Shown here: positions 12,293 through 22,336 of the stretch, one piece after another
Layout: every line of letters starts with the position of its first letter
Numbering within the stretch: position 1 is the first letter of the stretch
IMG/VR virus record: IMGVR_UViG_3300030685_000032
Span: 1 to 50,969 of that record
DNA: 50,969 bases
Strand: one strand, 5' to 3'
Source of the DNA: a virus
The notes under the pieces: model-generated
Told to the model about the DNA's origin: nothing
Seen by the model: the letters and a program-made list of their open reading frames with translations, nothing else
Databases searched by the model: none
Translations under genes and position numbers: made by a program

Positions 12293-14347
12293 ATGATCGA
12301 TTTTAGTAAGAAGATTTTAAATTCTGATAAATTTCGAGCCCCGTGCATGCACTACCAGCAGCACGGGGTTTACTGTTTTGCACCGAGTGGCACTACGGAA
12401 TATCTCAAATACTGGGAGACAGAGGAGTCTAGATGTACTGATGGATATACCGCAGAAGATGGAGATTGGATTAGTGGATATAACTATTTCTATTTAAATT
12501 ACTGTCCAATTCTAAGACTTGTTGAGTTTGATTATAAGGACAAGCACGGGAAAATAAAGAAACGTAGAGAGAAAGTAAGGGAGTTCCCAGATTTCTACGA
12601 CTACGATTATTATTACTTCTTAGGTGTTCAGGAGGCTGAGGATGAAGGTAAGCATATGGTCACTTTAAAGGCTCGTGGTAAGGGTTATTCTTTTAAGGGT
12701 AGTTCTATGCTCTGTAGGAATTATTATCTCATACCGGGCTCTAAATCGTACGCTATAGCCTCTGAGACAGAATATTTAGTACGTGATGGTCTTTTAACTA
12801 AGGCCTGGGATATTATGGACTTCATGGACGAACATACTGCATGGGCAAAGAAACGTCAAGCAGTTAATACTAAGATGCATAGACGTGCTTCTATTCTTAC
12901 TACCGATGAAATGGGTAATAAGATAGAAATTGGATATAAATCTGAGATTATTGGAGTAACACTTAAGAATGATCCCAATAAGGCTCGTGGTAAGCGTGGT
13001 AAGCTTATATTGTGGGAAGAAGGTGGATCGTTTAAAGATATCCTTCAGGCGTGGCAGATAGCTAGACCTTCCGTAGAGGAAGATGGAGTAGCATTCGGTC
13101 TTATGTGTTGTTTTGGTACCGGTGGTGATAGTGCAAGTAAGTTCGATGGGCTTAAAGAATTGTTCTATAATCCATCTGGGTATAACGTAAAATCATTCTC
13201 AAACATATGGGATGATGGCGCCTCGGCTAGTGAATGCGGATTCTTTGTTCCTGTATATGCTAATATGTCTGTATTAGATATGTATAGCAAAAGACTTTAT
13301 ATGGACCATAATGGTAATACATTTAAAGAGAAAGCTATAGAGTATGCAATACAAGAGAGACAAAAGGTAATAGACGGATCTTCTGATTCAAGAGCAATTG
13401 ATAGGTATATTGCTGAAAATCCAATCACTCCACAGGAGGCTGTATTAGAACTTACTGGTAATATATTTCCAAAGAAGGATCTGATGAATCAATTAGCATC
13501 TATTAGAACTAATAAGAAACTACAATCACACAAACAAGTTGGTGATCTATCATGGATTAATGGAGAGTTACATTGGACCGTTAAGCAGAAAGGAGATATT
13601 ACTAAGTATCCACTCGGAAGGGACGACAAAACAGAAGGATCTATAGTTATATGGGAGCATCCTAATAAGGATACTTCAGGACAGTTATATATAGCAGGAT
13701 GTGACCCTTATGATCATGATAAGGCAGGAACTAATTCCTTAGGAGCTACATTTATATACAAGAGATTTCAGAACTTTGAAGAGTATTATGATATATTAGT
13801 TGCTGAGTATACGGGTAGACCAGACACGGCAGAGGATTATTATGAAAATGTACGTAATCTATTAATGTATTATAATGCTAGATTACTATATGAAAATGAA
13901 AGGAAGGGTATATTTCCTTACTTTACACAAAAGCATTCCGACTACTTACTGGCAGATCAACCAGATATTATTAGTGATATCATAGGCAAATCTACAGTAC
14001 AGAGAAGAAAAGGAATACACATGACTACTCAAATTATAGACTATTCGGAAGGTCTAATCAAGGAGTGGTTAAATGAAGAATATGCTCCAGGCAAAAAGAA
14101 CTTAACTAGGATATTGTCAGAACCTCTATTAGAGGAACTTATACAGTATAATGACAAAGGAAACTTTGACCGCGTTAGAGCATTACAATGTCTGATGATT
14201 TATCGTCAGCAATTACACAATACGCATGTTAAGCAGAAAGAAAGATACGAAAAGAAAAAGGATCTGTTTGATATGCCGCTGTTTTCCAGAGCTTGGTTCG
14301 AAACAACAGGAAGTAGCAGCAATAGTTATTTTGAAGAAATAATATAA
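12293..14347 (+). CDS. terL: Terminase large subunit
   Basis: 684 residues, the size expected for crAss-like TerL. The N-terminal ATPase has a Walker A-like LKARGKGYSFKGSS (125-138) and a Walker B-like KLILWEEGG (237-245). The C-terminal RNase H-like nuclease opens with AGCDPYDHD (Asp471) and continues with acidic residues in LLYENERKG. It docks on the portal and pumps and cuts phage DNA. It is followed 16 nt later by the portal gene, the usual order. A GC-rich hairpin lies within its first 25 codons. Confidence 0.92.
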   Translation: MIDFSKKILNSDKFRAPCMHYQQHGVYCFAPSGTTEYLKYWETEESRCTDGYTAEDGDWISGYNYFYLNYCPILRLVEFDYKDKHGKIKKRREKVREFPDFYDYDYYYFLGVQEAEDEGKHMVTLKARGKGYSFKGSSMLCRNYYLIPGSKSYAIASETEYLVRDGLLTKAWDIMDFMDEHTAWAKKRQAVNTKMHRRASILTTDEMGNKIEIGYKSEIIGVTLKNDPNKARGKRGKLILWEEGGSFKDILQAWQIARPSVEEDGVAFGLMCCFGTGGDSASKFDGLKELFYNPSGYNVKSFSNIWDDGASASECGFFVPVYANMSVLDMYSKRLYMDHNGNTFKEKAIEYAIQERQKVIDGSSDSRAIDRYIAENPITPQEAVLELTGNIFPKKDLMNQLASIRTNKKLQSHKQVGDLSWINGELHWTVKQKGDITKYPLGRDDKTEGSIVIWEHPNKDTSGQLYIAGCDPYDHDKAGTNSLGATFIYKRFQNFEEYYDILVAEYTGRPDTAEDYYENVRNLLMYYNARLLYENERKGIFPYFTQKHSDYLLADQPDIISDIIGKSTVQRRKGIHMTTQIIDYSEGLIKEWLNEEYAPGKKNLTRILSEPLLEELIQYNDKGNFDRVRALQCLMIYRQQLHNTHVKQKERYEKKKDLFDMPLFSRAWFETTGSSSNSYFEEII
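12339..12368 (+). promoter_or_regulatory. GC-rich hairpin inside terL start region
   Basis: CCCCGTGC (12339-12346) and GCACGGGG (12361-12368) are perfect 8-bp arms with a 14-nt loop, followed by TTTACTGTTTTG. This is exceptional in AT-rich coding DNA. It may slow elongation or act as an attenuator early in terL. The codons involved also encode Cys/His/Gly residues, so protein constraint is an alternative explanation. Confidence 0.35.
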
Positions 14348-14363
14348 AATTTTAAAGCGCTTT

Positions 14364-16919
14364 ATGAAATATAACACAACGATGTTTCCAGCACAAAAAC
14401 TACCAATCAATAAGAAAGATAAAGAATGGAGAGAACAGTGCGTAGACTACATTATTGGAATGGGGGAAACCGTTCCTAATGGACAGGAGCATACAGGATT
14501 CGAAGAGATGCAAACATTATACGATTTGTATAATAGTATCTTCAACGAGAAAGATCTTAAGTATGTAACAGATCCATTTAAACAAGATGACGGATTTCCA
14601 GCAAGTCCACAGAATTTCAATATAATTAAACCGAAAATTGATTTATTACTTGGAGAAGAGACTAAATACCCATTTAGCTTTAGAGTAATAAGAACTAGTC
14701 AGGACGCAGCTTCCGATATACAGGATAAGTCAAAACAGATGCTTATAGACTATACTATGGCAGAGTTAATGGCGGGTATGTCTCAAGAAGGAGCACAAGA
14801 ATTTCAACAGAAACTACAGAGTGGAGAGATTATGCCACCTGATAAGATTAGCAAGTATATGGGTCAATCCTATAAGGATATCGCAGAAAGTTCTGCTTAC
14901 CATACATTAGCTTATCTGAAAGAGCAATTAAATCTACCACATGAGTTTCATAAAGGATTCAAGGATGGCCTTATCTCTGGCAAGGAACTATACTATGTAG
15001 GTATACTTAATGGAGAACCTAATGCAGAAAGAGTAAATCCTATGTACTTTTCACATGACACATCTCCTGATATTGAATTCATTGAAGACGGAGACTGGGC
15101 ATGTAGACGAATGAGGATGTCTTATACTGAAGTATATGATAGACTATTCGATAAAATGGAAGAGTCAGATCTTAATAAACTGCTTGAATTAGGTGGAGAA
15201 AATCCAGTTACAGGTAGATATGGAAATGATTTAAAGACTGGGGCATTAGACTATAATCACTATGAATTCAAGACTATTACTAGCAATAGCAATGACTTTA
15301 ATAATGATCATCAGATCAACTTATGGCATGCTGTATGGAAATCATATAAGAAGATAGGATTCGTAACAATGTTTGATGAGGCTGGACAAGTTCAACAAAC
15401 TATCGTTAGCGAAGATTATATGAAGATTGGAAATGAGATCTCTGTAGAATGGAAATGGATTATTGAGGTATGGGAAGGATATAGAATTGGAGAAGACTTA
15501 TATGTAGGAATTCAACCATTAGAATATCAACACGTATCCGCTGATAATCTTAACTCACAGAAATTACCATATGTAGGTGTTATCTATAATAACTCTAACT
15601 CTACTTCTAAGTCATTGGTATCTATAATGAAACCATTGCAATATATGTATATCATTATATGGTATCGTTTAGAATTGGCATTAGCTAGAGATAAAGGTAA
15701 AGTAATAACAATGGATATTACGCAGATTCCTAAATCTATGAACATTGACGCTGCTAAATGGATGCATTATCTGTCTGCGGTAGGTGTAAACTTCATTAAT
15801 CCATACGAAGAAGGATGGGATATTCCTGGTCGTGAAGGTGGTAAACCTGCTCAATTTAACCAGGTAAGCGCATTGGATTTAACTATGGCTAATGTAATTG
15901 ATCAGTATATTAATCTTATGTCTAAGATCGAAGATATGATTGGAGAGATTTCTGGCGTGTCTAGACAAAGACAAGGAGAAATATCTACTAGCGAACTTGT
16001 AGGAAATGTACAAAGAGCTACTACTCAATCTAGTCATATAACAGAGCCATTATTCTGGATGCACAATCAGTGCAAGAGAAATGTAATGACTATGTTATTG
16101 AATACAGCCAAAGAAGCATGGAGAGATTCAAAGAAAACTAAATTACAATACATATTAGACGATTCTACTAGAACGTTCTTGACATTAGCCGAGAATTTCT
16201 TTTACGAGGATTTCGACATATTTGTATCTGACTCTAGTAAAGAAAATCAGAATCTTGAAACAGTTAAAAGTCTTTATCAACCTGCAATGCAGAATGGAGC
16301 TTCGTTGTTGGATATCGCTGAGATCATGACATTAGATAACTTATCTGCAATTAAATTAAGATTGGGATCTATAGAACAGAAGAGAACTGAACAGAATCAA
16401 CAAGCTGCCGATCAAGAAAATCAAAGACAAATGCAGTTAATTCAAGCACAGAATGAAGTTAAACAGCAAGAGATTGCAATGAAACAACAGGAGCTAGAAA
16501 TGACTAAATATAAGATTGATACTGATAATCAGACTAGAATTACAGTTGCTGAGATTGATGTTTACAAACTTCAACAGACTTTAGACCAAAATAATAATGG
16601 TATACCAGATCCAATGGAGATAGCAGATATGGGTATTAAGCGTACTCAGATGGAGGCTGGAATCATGGATAAGGAAATGCAAGCGTCTCAGAAAGAAAGA
16701 GAAGCATCTATGAAAATGGATGTAGAACATAAGAAGTTAAAGAATCAAGTTGATATTGAAAATAAGAAAGTGTCATTAGAAAAAGATAAGATGGCCCTTG
16801 AAGAAAAACGAATGAAACATGAAAAGGACCTTCAAGTTATTAAAGACAAAGCTGCAATGGCTCGCGAGCAAATTAAAGCAAAAACCGCACTGAAGAACAA
16901 AGTGGTCGGACAGAAGTAA
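14364..16919 (+). CDS. Portal protein
   Basis: 851 residues directly after terL. The first two thirds have the mixed alpha/beta features of portal proteins, including the membrane-like helix area around SLVSIMKPLQYMYIIIWYRL and the ISGVSRQRQGEISTSELVG segment. The last 200 residues are Gln/Lys/Glu-rich coiled coil (residues about 670-840), likely the barrel and crown. The dodecamer forms the channel for DNA at one capsid vertex. An IPDPMEIADMG insert interrupts the coiled coil. Identification rests on position, length and layout. Confidence 0.85.
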   Translation: MKYNTTMFPAQKLPINKKDKEWREQCVDYIIGMGETVPNGQEHTGFEEMQTLYDLYNSIFNEKDLKYVTDPFKQDDGFPASPQNFNIIKPKIDLLLGEETKYPFSFRVIRTSQDAASDIQDKSKQMLIDYTMAELMAGMSQEGAQEFQQKLQSGEIMPPDKISKYMGQSYKDIAESSAYHTLAYLKEQLNLPHEFHKGFKDGLISGKELYYVGILNGEPNAERVNPMYFSHDTSPDIEFIEDGDWACRRMRMSYTEVYDRLFDKMEESDLNKLLELGGENPVTGRYGNDLKTGALDYNHYEFKTITSNSNDFNNDHQINLWHAVWKSYKKIGFVTMFDEAGQVQQTIVSEDYMKIGNEISVEWKWIIEVWEGYRIGEDLYVGIQPLEYQHVSADNLNSQKLPYVGVIYNNSNSTSKSLVSIMKPLQYMYIIIWYRLELALARDKGKVITMDITQIPKSMNIDAAKWMHYLSAVGVNFINPYEEGWDIPGREGGKPAQFNQVSALDLTMANVIDQYINLMSKIEDMIGEISGVSRQRQGEISTSELVGNVQRATTQSSHITEPLFWMHNQCKRNVMTMLLNTAKEAWRDSKKTKLQYILDDSTRTFLTLAENFFYEDFDIFVSDSSKENQNLETVKSLYQPAMQNGASLLDIAEIMTLDNLSAIKLRLGSIEQKRTEQNQQAADQENQRQMQLIQAQNEVKQQEIAMKQQELEMTKYKIDTDNQTRITVAEIDVYKLQQTLDQNNNGIPDPMEIADMGIKRTQMEAGIMDKEMQASQKEREASMKMDVEHKKLKNQVDIENKKVSLEKDKMALEEKRMKHEKDLQVIKDKAAMAREQIKAKTALKNKVVGQK

Positions 16920-16998
16920 TAAATATAAGTTAAATATACTATTTATGATGTTGTTTGTATATCAAATACAGATGACCATAAATACAATTATATATAAT

Positions 16999-17727
16999 AT
17001 GCCAAACGAAAATTATAATTACTGGTTTAGTCCAGAAATAAAGAAAGCGGCAACTGCGCCTGCTCAAAAGGCTGCTGATATATCTAAAATACCTCAGTTC
17101 GTTAGAGAGACTATTGGAATTAAAACTCCAGAAGGAGTAGTAACTAAGTCTGTTGATAAGAACAGTCCTACATACAAAATGGCATTAAAGTCATATAAAA
17201 CCAATGTAGATCCTTATATGGCACACGCTATATCTGATGCCGAGACTGGTGATGTATCTGGCAAGACTGGAGATGGGCAGATAGGAAAGAAAGGTAATCC
17301 TGGAGCATACTTTCATTTGAATCCAAATGATTATGGAAGGCCCGCAGCAGGTATAGACGACGGAGTTCCGATTATTAAAGAGAAGTTAGACTATGGTAGG
17401 CAAATGGTTAAGAAATTAGGGCTACCAGATACTCCAGAATATCAGATACAGGCATTTAATGGATATGGAAAGATAAAGAAAGGACATTACGATCTGAATG
17501 GAGCAACTAGCATATATGGAGTTCCAATTCCAGATGAAGGAATAGATTTTAAGAAAACTCCATTATATGGTAAAAGAGTAGTTAATATTATGAATAATCT
17601 AAAGGCCAATAAATATGTTTCTGATAATGTAGAAGCGGCCAAAGAGGATTATGATAAATACTATGAGAATTTAAGCCCGGTTAGATTAGTGAAACCAATA
17701 AATACTAAGTTATATGCAGCCAACTAA
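16999..17727 (+). CDS. Lysozyme/transglycosylase-like virion protein
   Basis: I chose ATG 16999 (MPNENYNYWFSPEIKKAATA), since the upstream frame from 16945 adds a hydrophobic stretch out of AT-rich leader DNA. 242 residues. The region around HAISDAETGDVSGKTGDGQI contains a probable catalytic Glu in an ISDAETG context, followed by a substrate-cleft-like segment (YQIQAFNGYGKIKKGHYDLN), a pattern seen in goose-type lysozyme and soluble lytic transglycosylase folds. It may open the peptidoglycan during DNA entry. The position between portal and scaffold fits a virion-associated enzyme. Confidence 0.5.
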   Translation: MPNENYNYWFSPEIKKAATAPAQKAADISKIPQFVRETIGIKTPEGVVTKSVDKNSPTYKMALKSYKTNVDPYMAHAISDAETGDVSGKTGDGQIGKKGNPGAYFHLNPNDYGRPAAGIDDGVPIIKEKLDYGRQMVKKLGLPDTPEYQIQAFNGYGKIKKGHYDLNGATSIYGVPIPDEGIDFKKTPLYGKRVVNIMNNLKANKYVSDNVEAAKEDYDKYYENLSPVRLVKPINTKLYAAN

Positions 17728-17805
17728 TATCAAATACGATGTATCTGATATAAAAAATATGACTATAACTAGAAAAAAATAAAAATACAATTATAATAAA
17801 TAATT

Positions 17806-18945
17806 ATGAAAGAAAAAGATAATGATATATTGGGAGGATTCTCAGCCATATTTGACCAAGTAGGCGCGAATGACCTTAGTACACTGAAAGATGTGGAAGT
17901 TATGGACGATCCATATGATGCACACGATACAGAGTACAATCCATTTAATATCAACGTTGATCCTGTAGAAGATGACGACAATATTGACAAATCTAAGTTA
18001 GACAATGATGTAGATTCAGAACCTCCTGCAAAAAACGATAATGATAAATCCGATGACAACAGTAATGCTGTAGATGACGCCGCTAATATGGATGATGAAC
18101 CATCCGAACAAGTAGTTGCATTCTTTGATGCCATTGCAGAATCAGTAGGATGGACTGATGTTCCTGAGGACGAAAAACCTAAGACCGTAGAGGACTTGGT
18201 AGGATACATGAAGTCCGTAGTAGAATCTAACAGCAAACCAGAGTACGCAAGTGACGATGTAGCTAAGATAGATGAGTTTGTGAAGTCTGGTGGAAAGATA
18301 GAAGACTATTTTGATTACTTAGGTGGAGTAATAGATTATGATAATATTGATATCTCCGACGAAAGAACGCAGAGAGTGGTATTACATGATTTCTTACTTG
18401 ATAAAGGATTTACTGAGGCTCAAATACAGAGAAAGCTAGAAAAATATGAAGATGCAGACTTATTAGAAGATGAAGCTTCTGATGCATTAGAATATTTAAA
18501 AGTGGATGTAGTCAAAAAGAAGGAAGCGCTATTAGAAGCACAGAAAAATTCACAGGTCGAAACGTTGCAAGCACAACAAAATTTTTACAACAACGTTGTT
18601 GGAGAAATAGAAGCACTTACAGACGTACGTGGTATTAAAATACCAAAGCAGGATAAGCAAGCTTTGATGGAATATATATTCAAGGTTGATAACGATGGTC
18701 GTACGAAATATCAAAAAGACTACGCATCTAAAACCAAGAATCTTATTGAGTCAGCATATTTTACAATGAAAGGCGATGTCTTAATTGATAATGCAAGGAA
18801 GGATGGGGAAACCAATGCAACTGAAAAACTCAGAAGAACATTAAATTCAAACAAAGTAGGTGGTTCAAAATCAAAAATAAATAATGGGTCTCCAACACCG
18901 CTATGGTCTGTAGCTTCTTCACAACTACTACGAAGACCCCAATAA
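17806..18945 (+). CDS. Capsid scaffold-like protein
   Basis: 379 residues immediately before the major capsid protein. The first 130 residues are very acidic and Asn/Asp-rich (DPVEDDDNIDKSKLDNDV and similar), the middle is helical (TEAQIQRKLEKYEDADLLED; VKKKEALLEAQKNSQVETLQ) and the C-terminus is basic (KLRRTLNSNKVGGSKSKINN). An acidic, helical protein with a basic end just upstream of the capsid gene is the typical form of a scaffold. No protease motif is evident. Function is inferred from position and composition. Confidence 0.65.
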   Translation: MKEKDNDILGGFSAIFDQVGANDLSTLKDVEVMDDPYDAHDTEYNPFNINVDPVEDDDNIDKSKLDNDVDSEPPAKNDNDKSDDNSNAVDDAANMDDEPSEQVVAFFDAIAESVGWTDVPEDEKPKTVEDLVGYMKSVVESNSKPEYASDDVAKIDEFVKSGGKIEDYFDYLGGVIDYDNIDISDERTQRVVLHDFLLDKGFTEAQIQRKLEKYEDADLLEDEASDALEYLKVDVVKKKEALLEAQKNSQVETLQAQQNFYNNVVGEIEALTDVRGIKIPKQDKQALMEYIFKVDNDGRTKYQKDYASKTKNLIESAYFTMKGDVLIDNARKDGETNATEKLRRTLNSNKVGGSKSKINNGSPTPLWSVASSQLLRRPQ

Positions 18946-18971
18946 TAATTAAATGAAACTAAGTTTTATAT

Positions 18972-20450
18972 ATGGATAATGGAATTTTAAATAACCTACA
19001 ACTATACAAAGGTAAAATCTTTTCTGATCTTGTTGACGAAAATATGTTATCGAATGCGCTGTTAACTAAACCGCATGAAGTATCTAGCGTAATATCTTAT
19101 GTATTCGGTACAAAAGATAGTGGTTATAGCTCTTCTTTAGACTTCTTAACCGGTGGTCTTGGAAAAACTATGACAATCGATCAACGCGAATTCAGATGGT
19201 CAGTAATGATCGACTCAGATCGCGCTGTAGCAATTCGTTCTGCAAAATGGAATGGCTCAGAAGTTTCTTCGAGCACTACCTCTGCTGGCGTTGGAAATAC
19301 ACCAATCATGTTATGGTTGGAAGATAAATGGTTTGGTCCTGGAGCAATCTTGGAATTAGACAACAAAGAATATCAATTACGTGTTGCTGGCGCACCGTAT
19401 CAAGATGGTAACGAATGGGTTTATACCTGCTTCTTGGCTGATGGTCAAGCAAGTTCTTTCGTTCCTTATCAATACTTATTGCCAGGAACTCAAGTATCTC
19501 GTTTAGGTTCTGCTTATGAAGAATATTCTGAAGAAGCTGATATCATAAACTATAACACTCATATCAAATTGCACAATCACTTGACAACCGTTCGTTTGTC
19601 TTATGATATTACTGGTTCTGCTTACAGTACAGTATTGGCAATTGCTTTGAAAGATCCTAAAACAGGAAAAACTTCTTATTTATGGTCTGACTTCCAAGAA
19701 TGGAAAGCTATGAGAGAATGGTACAAACGTCTTGAAAGACAATTGGTATATTCGAAATATAATGCAAATGCTGATGGTACTACCGATTTAATGGGTACTA
19801 ACGGTCGTCCAGTTTATATTGGAGCAGGTCTGTTACAGCAAATTGCACCTTCAAATCGTAGATATTATACTGAATTAACCGCAGAATTGCTGGAAGATTT
19901 CTTATTTGATTTATCATACAATATGTTGGGAACTAACGAACGTAAGTTTGTTGCTTTCACCGGCGAAATGGGTATGAGAGAATTCGATAGATTATTGAAA
20001 GAAAAAGTATCTGCATTTACTTTAGTTGATAGTAAATTTATTACAGGTTCTGGTCAAGAATTAGTATTAGGTGGACAGTTCATTACCTATAGAATGACTA
20101 ATGGTATTGAATTAACTGTTAAACACATGCCATTGTATGATGATATCGTGTCTAACCGTCAAACACACCCAATCACTGGTAAACCACTTGAATCTTACAG
20201 ATTTACCTTCTTAGACTTCGGTACAAGAGATGGTGAAGCTAACATTGTTAAAGTAGCTAGAAAAGGCCGCGAATTGTCAATTTGGCATAATGCTGGTTCT
20301 GTAGCTCCTGGCGCAGGATATGCTTCTTCTGTTAACACTTTGCGTTCAAATGCAAAAGATGGTTATTCAGTACACTTCTTAGGCGAAGTAGGTATCATGG
20401 TTCGCGACCCACGTGCTTGTGGTGAGTTGATCATGGATCTTGAAGACTAA
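18972..20450 (+). CDS. Major capsid protein
   Basis: 492 residues, typical for a crAss-like HK97-fold capsid protein, directly after the scaffold-like gene and closed by a strong terminator. The sequence is beta-rich with few charged coils, includes TTDLMGTNGRPVYIGAGLLQ and ends VGIMVRDPRACGELIMDLED. Codon use shifts from neighbours towards C-ending and CGT arginine codons, as expected for the most expressed gene. It forms the hexamers and pentamers of the head. Identification rests on size, position, codon use and resemblance to the family. Confidence 0.85.
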   Translation: MDNGILNNLQLYKGKIFSDLVDENMLSNALLTKPHEVSSVISYVFGTKDSGYSSSLDFLTGGLGKTMTIDQREFRWSVMIDSDRAVAIRSAKWNGSEVSSSTTSAGVGNTPIMLWLEDKWFGPGAILELDNKEYQLRVAGAPYQDGNEWVYTCFLADGQASSFVPYQYLLPGTQVSRLGSAYEEYSEEADIINYNTHIKLHNHLTTVRLSYDITGSAYSTVLAIALKDPKTGKTSYLWSDFQEWKAMREWYKRLERQLVYSKYNANADGTTDLMGTNGRPVYIGAGLLQQIAPSNRRYYTELTAELLEDFLFDLSYNMLGTNERKFVAFTGEMGMREFDRLLKEKVSAFTLVDSKFITGSGQELVLGGQFITYRMTNGIELTVKHMPLYDDIVSNRQTHPITGKPLESYRFTFLDFGTRDGEANIVKVARKGRELSIWHNAGSVAPGAGYASSVNTLRSNAKDGYSVHFLGEVGIMVRDPRACGELIMDLED

Positions 20451-20457
20451 CAAAACT

Positions 20458-20495
20458 ATATGCCCTGGTTGGTTCTGGGGCATATACCTATTTTT
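20458..20495 (+). terminator. Intrinsic terminator after major capsid gene
   Basis: ATATGCCC (20458-20465) and GGGCATAT (20478-20485) form a perfect 8-bp stem, followed by ACCTATTTTTC. Partial termination here would raise capsid transcript level over downstream genes. Confidence 0.85.
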
Positions 20496-20562
20496 CTGGC
20501 AATCATGCCAACGAGTGTTTCATTATACTTATTAAATAAATGAAAATAAATACTATAAAACT

Positions 20563-21315
20563 ATGAAAGTAATATTACGTCATAAGAAAAAAGACTCCTG
20601 GTCGGGAGTAACAAAATATAAAAATTGTTTTGACTATCTTGCACCTATGTTAACTAGATCTGGAAACAGGCATACTGGTCTAACAGAAGAAGATGCAGCC
20701 AGATTGGAGAAACTATTAGGATTAGATAAAGACACATTAGCTCCATGGAGCAAATATTGGATCACGTTCGCTGTTAAAATTACAAACAAAGAGTTAATAC
20801 TAAATACTGAAATACCTTGGGATGAGTTACAATACTTATTCTTGAGAAATCACAAAAGAGTATCTAACGGACTTACAGATATAAGACAGAATACGGACTA
20901 TGTATTAATAAACGAAGACTCAGAAGCGCAAGAAGCAAACAAAATTGCAAAACGCAAAAGAGATGCCATCAAGGAATTTGACAAATTATCTCTCGAAGAT
21001 ATGCGTAAATGCTTGCGATTATTTGGTTATAAAGCAGATACAATGTCAGCGGAACTCGTTGAAAACAAATTATTTGAACTGATAGAAAAAAGTCCTGAAC
21101 AATTCTTTATTAAGTGGGTTAACAATAAAAGTAAAACCACTGAGTACGTTATACAAGCAGCTCTTGCTAAGAACGTAATGAGAAAAACTAAAAATGTGTA
21201 TTACTATGGTACCGAGATAATCGGAAATTCATTAGAAGACACTATTGCTTACTTGGAGAATAACTCTAACGGAGATTTGAAGATGGCAATATTAAATGAA
21301 ATAGAGAGTAAATAA
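20563..21315 (+). CDS. Conserved structural protein after capsid gene (250 aa)
   Basis: Starts MKVILRHKKKDSWSGVTKYK. The C-terminal half contains a SAP-like helical element (LSLEDMRKCLRLFGYKADTM, about 146-165), then FIKWVNNKSKTTEYVIQAAL. Proteins of this length with the same helical module follow the capsid gene in related phages. It probably belongs to the head or neck. A SAP-like motif would bind DNA, but the match is by eye. Confidence 0.6.
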   Translation: MKVILRHKKKDSWSGVTKYKNCFDYLAPMLTRSGNRHTGLTEEDAARLEKLLGLDKDTLAPWSKYWITFAVKITNKELILNTEIPWDELQYLFLRNHKRVSNGLTDIRQNTDYVLINEDSEAQEANKIAKRKRDAIKEFDKLSLEDMRKCLRLFGYKADTMSAELVENKLFELIEKSPEQFFIKWVNNKSKTTEYVIQAALAKNVMRKTKNVYYYGTEIIGNSLEDTIAYLENNSNGDLKMAILNEIESK

Positions 21316-21317
21316 AT

Positions 21318-22223
21318 ATGACATTACTTAACGCATATAGAGCATTTAATCTAGAACTAGATAAGTCTGGCGATATAGCTAGTTATCCATCCTTTCTTCC
21401 TGAAGAAAAGGACTACTGGATAAATACGGCGATTACTAGAATTACTAAGACGAGATATTCTGGCGTTAATTCGCACAAATTAGGATTCCAACAGGATCAA
21501 AAGAGATCAGATGATCTTAGAACTCTTGTTAAAACCGTTAATATTTCTACACTTGCAGTATCTGAATTTAATGGACATACTGTATATTCTACTTCTTATC
21601 CAAATGATTATTGGTTCGCACTCGGAGAATATGTAAATATAAAAACAACCGACGAGTCTCCAGTTTCAAAAAGAACAGACGTAGTTGAAACTACTATTGA
21701 AAATTTAGATTCCAAATTAAGTGATACTCTTTCAGATCATATATACCATTTAGGAAAAGCAAAACCACTTAGAGTATACGCTGATAATAAAATAGATTTA
21801 TATACTGATGGAACTTATATTGTATCCAACTATTCATTGACATATTTAATGAAACCAAAATCTATTAGCTGGTATCCTGGTTGGTATTTTCTAGAAGATG
21901 GTTCTACTCCAAAATTAGCTACTCCTGCTACTACATATTGTTACGAAGGAGAATACTATAAAAATACATATAATAATGAATTCTATAAATGTAATGATAA
22001 TGGATACTTTTTAGTAGGTACAGGATTTACAAGTTTAGGAACATTAGAAGATATAAATTCAAACGAAAATTCATTGAAATACTATGAAGATGGAGTTTGG
22101 AAAGAAATAATGCCAGACCACATGTGGGATGAAATCATAGTCTTAGCAGTGAGACTGGCGTTAGAAAACATTTCCGACAGCAGGTATCAAACCTACTCAC
22201 AGGAATCTCAAGTAATTGAGTAA
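21318..22223 (+). CDS. Head-tail connector/ring-like protein candidate (301 aa)
   Basis: Begins MTLLNAYRAFNLELDKSGDI and soon has DYWINTAITRITKTRYSGVN, a leading helical segment like that of crAss-like neck proteins. The later part is aromatic beta-rich (YYKNTYNNEFYKCNDNGYFL), ending with a helix (DEIIVLAVRLALENISDSRY). It starts 2 nt after the previous stop. A ring or adaptor role is inferred from the helical opening and position. Confidence 0.5.
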   Translation: MTLLNAYRAFNLELDKSGDIASYPSFLPEEKDYWINTAITRITKTRYSGVNSHKLGFQQDQKRSDDLRTLVKTVNISTLAVSEFNGHTVYSTSYPNDYWFALGEYVNIKTTDESPVSKRTDVVETTIENLDSKLSDTLSDHIYHLGKAKPLRVYADNKIDLYTDGTYIVSNYSLTYLMKPKSISWYPGWYFLEDGSTPKLATPATTYCYEGEYYKNTYNNEFYKCNDNGYFLVGTGFTSLGTLEDINSNENSLKYYEDGVWKEIMPDHMWDEIIVLAVRLALENISDSRYQTYSQESQVIE

Positions 22224-22317
22224 AAAAGATCTCAGTTTAGTATCGACGTGGAAATCCAATTACGGGAAAGTAGAAGAGCTAAACGATAGTTATGAACTGA
22301 GTCGACAAGTAAATTAA
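22216..22317 (+). CDS. Possible TTG-start micro-ORF (33 aa)
   Basis: A TTG at 22216, overlapping the previous stop, opens a frame reading LSKKDLSLVSTWKSNYGKVE to a TAA at 22317. The composition looks coding and the gap is otherwise empty, but no ATG or clear ribosome site is present. It could be a small protein, a frameshift extension of the preceding gene, or chance. Confidence 0.25.
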   Translation: MSKKDLSLVSTWKSNYGKVEELNDSYELSRQVN

Positions 22318-22336
22318 CTAAAAAAATTAAAAAATT

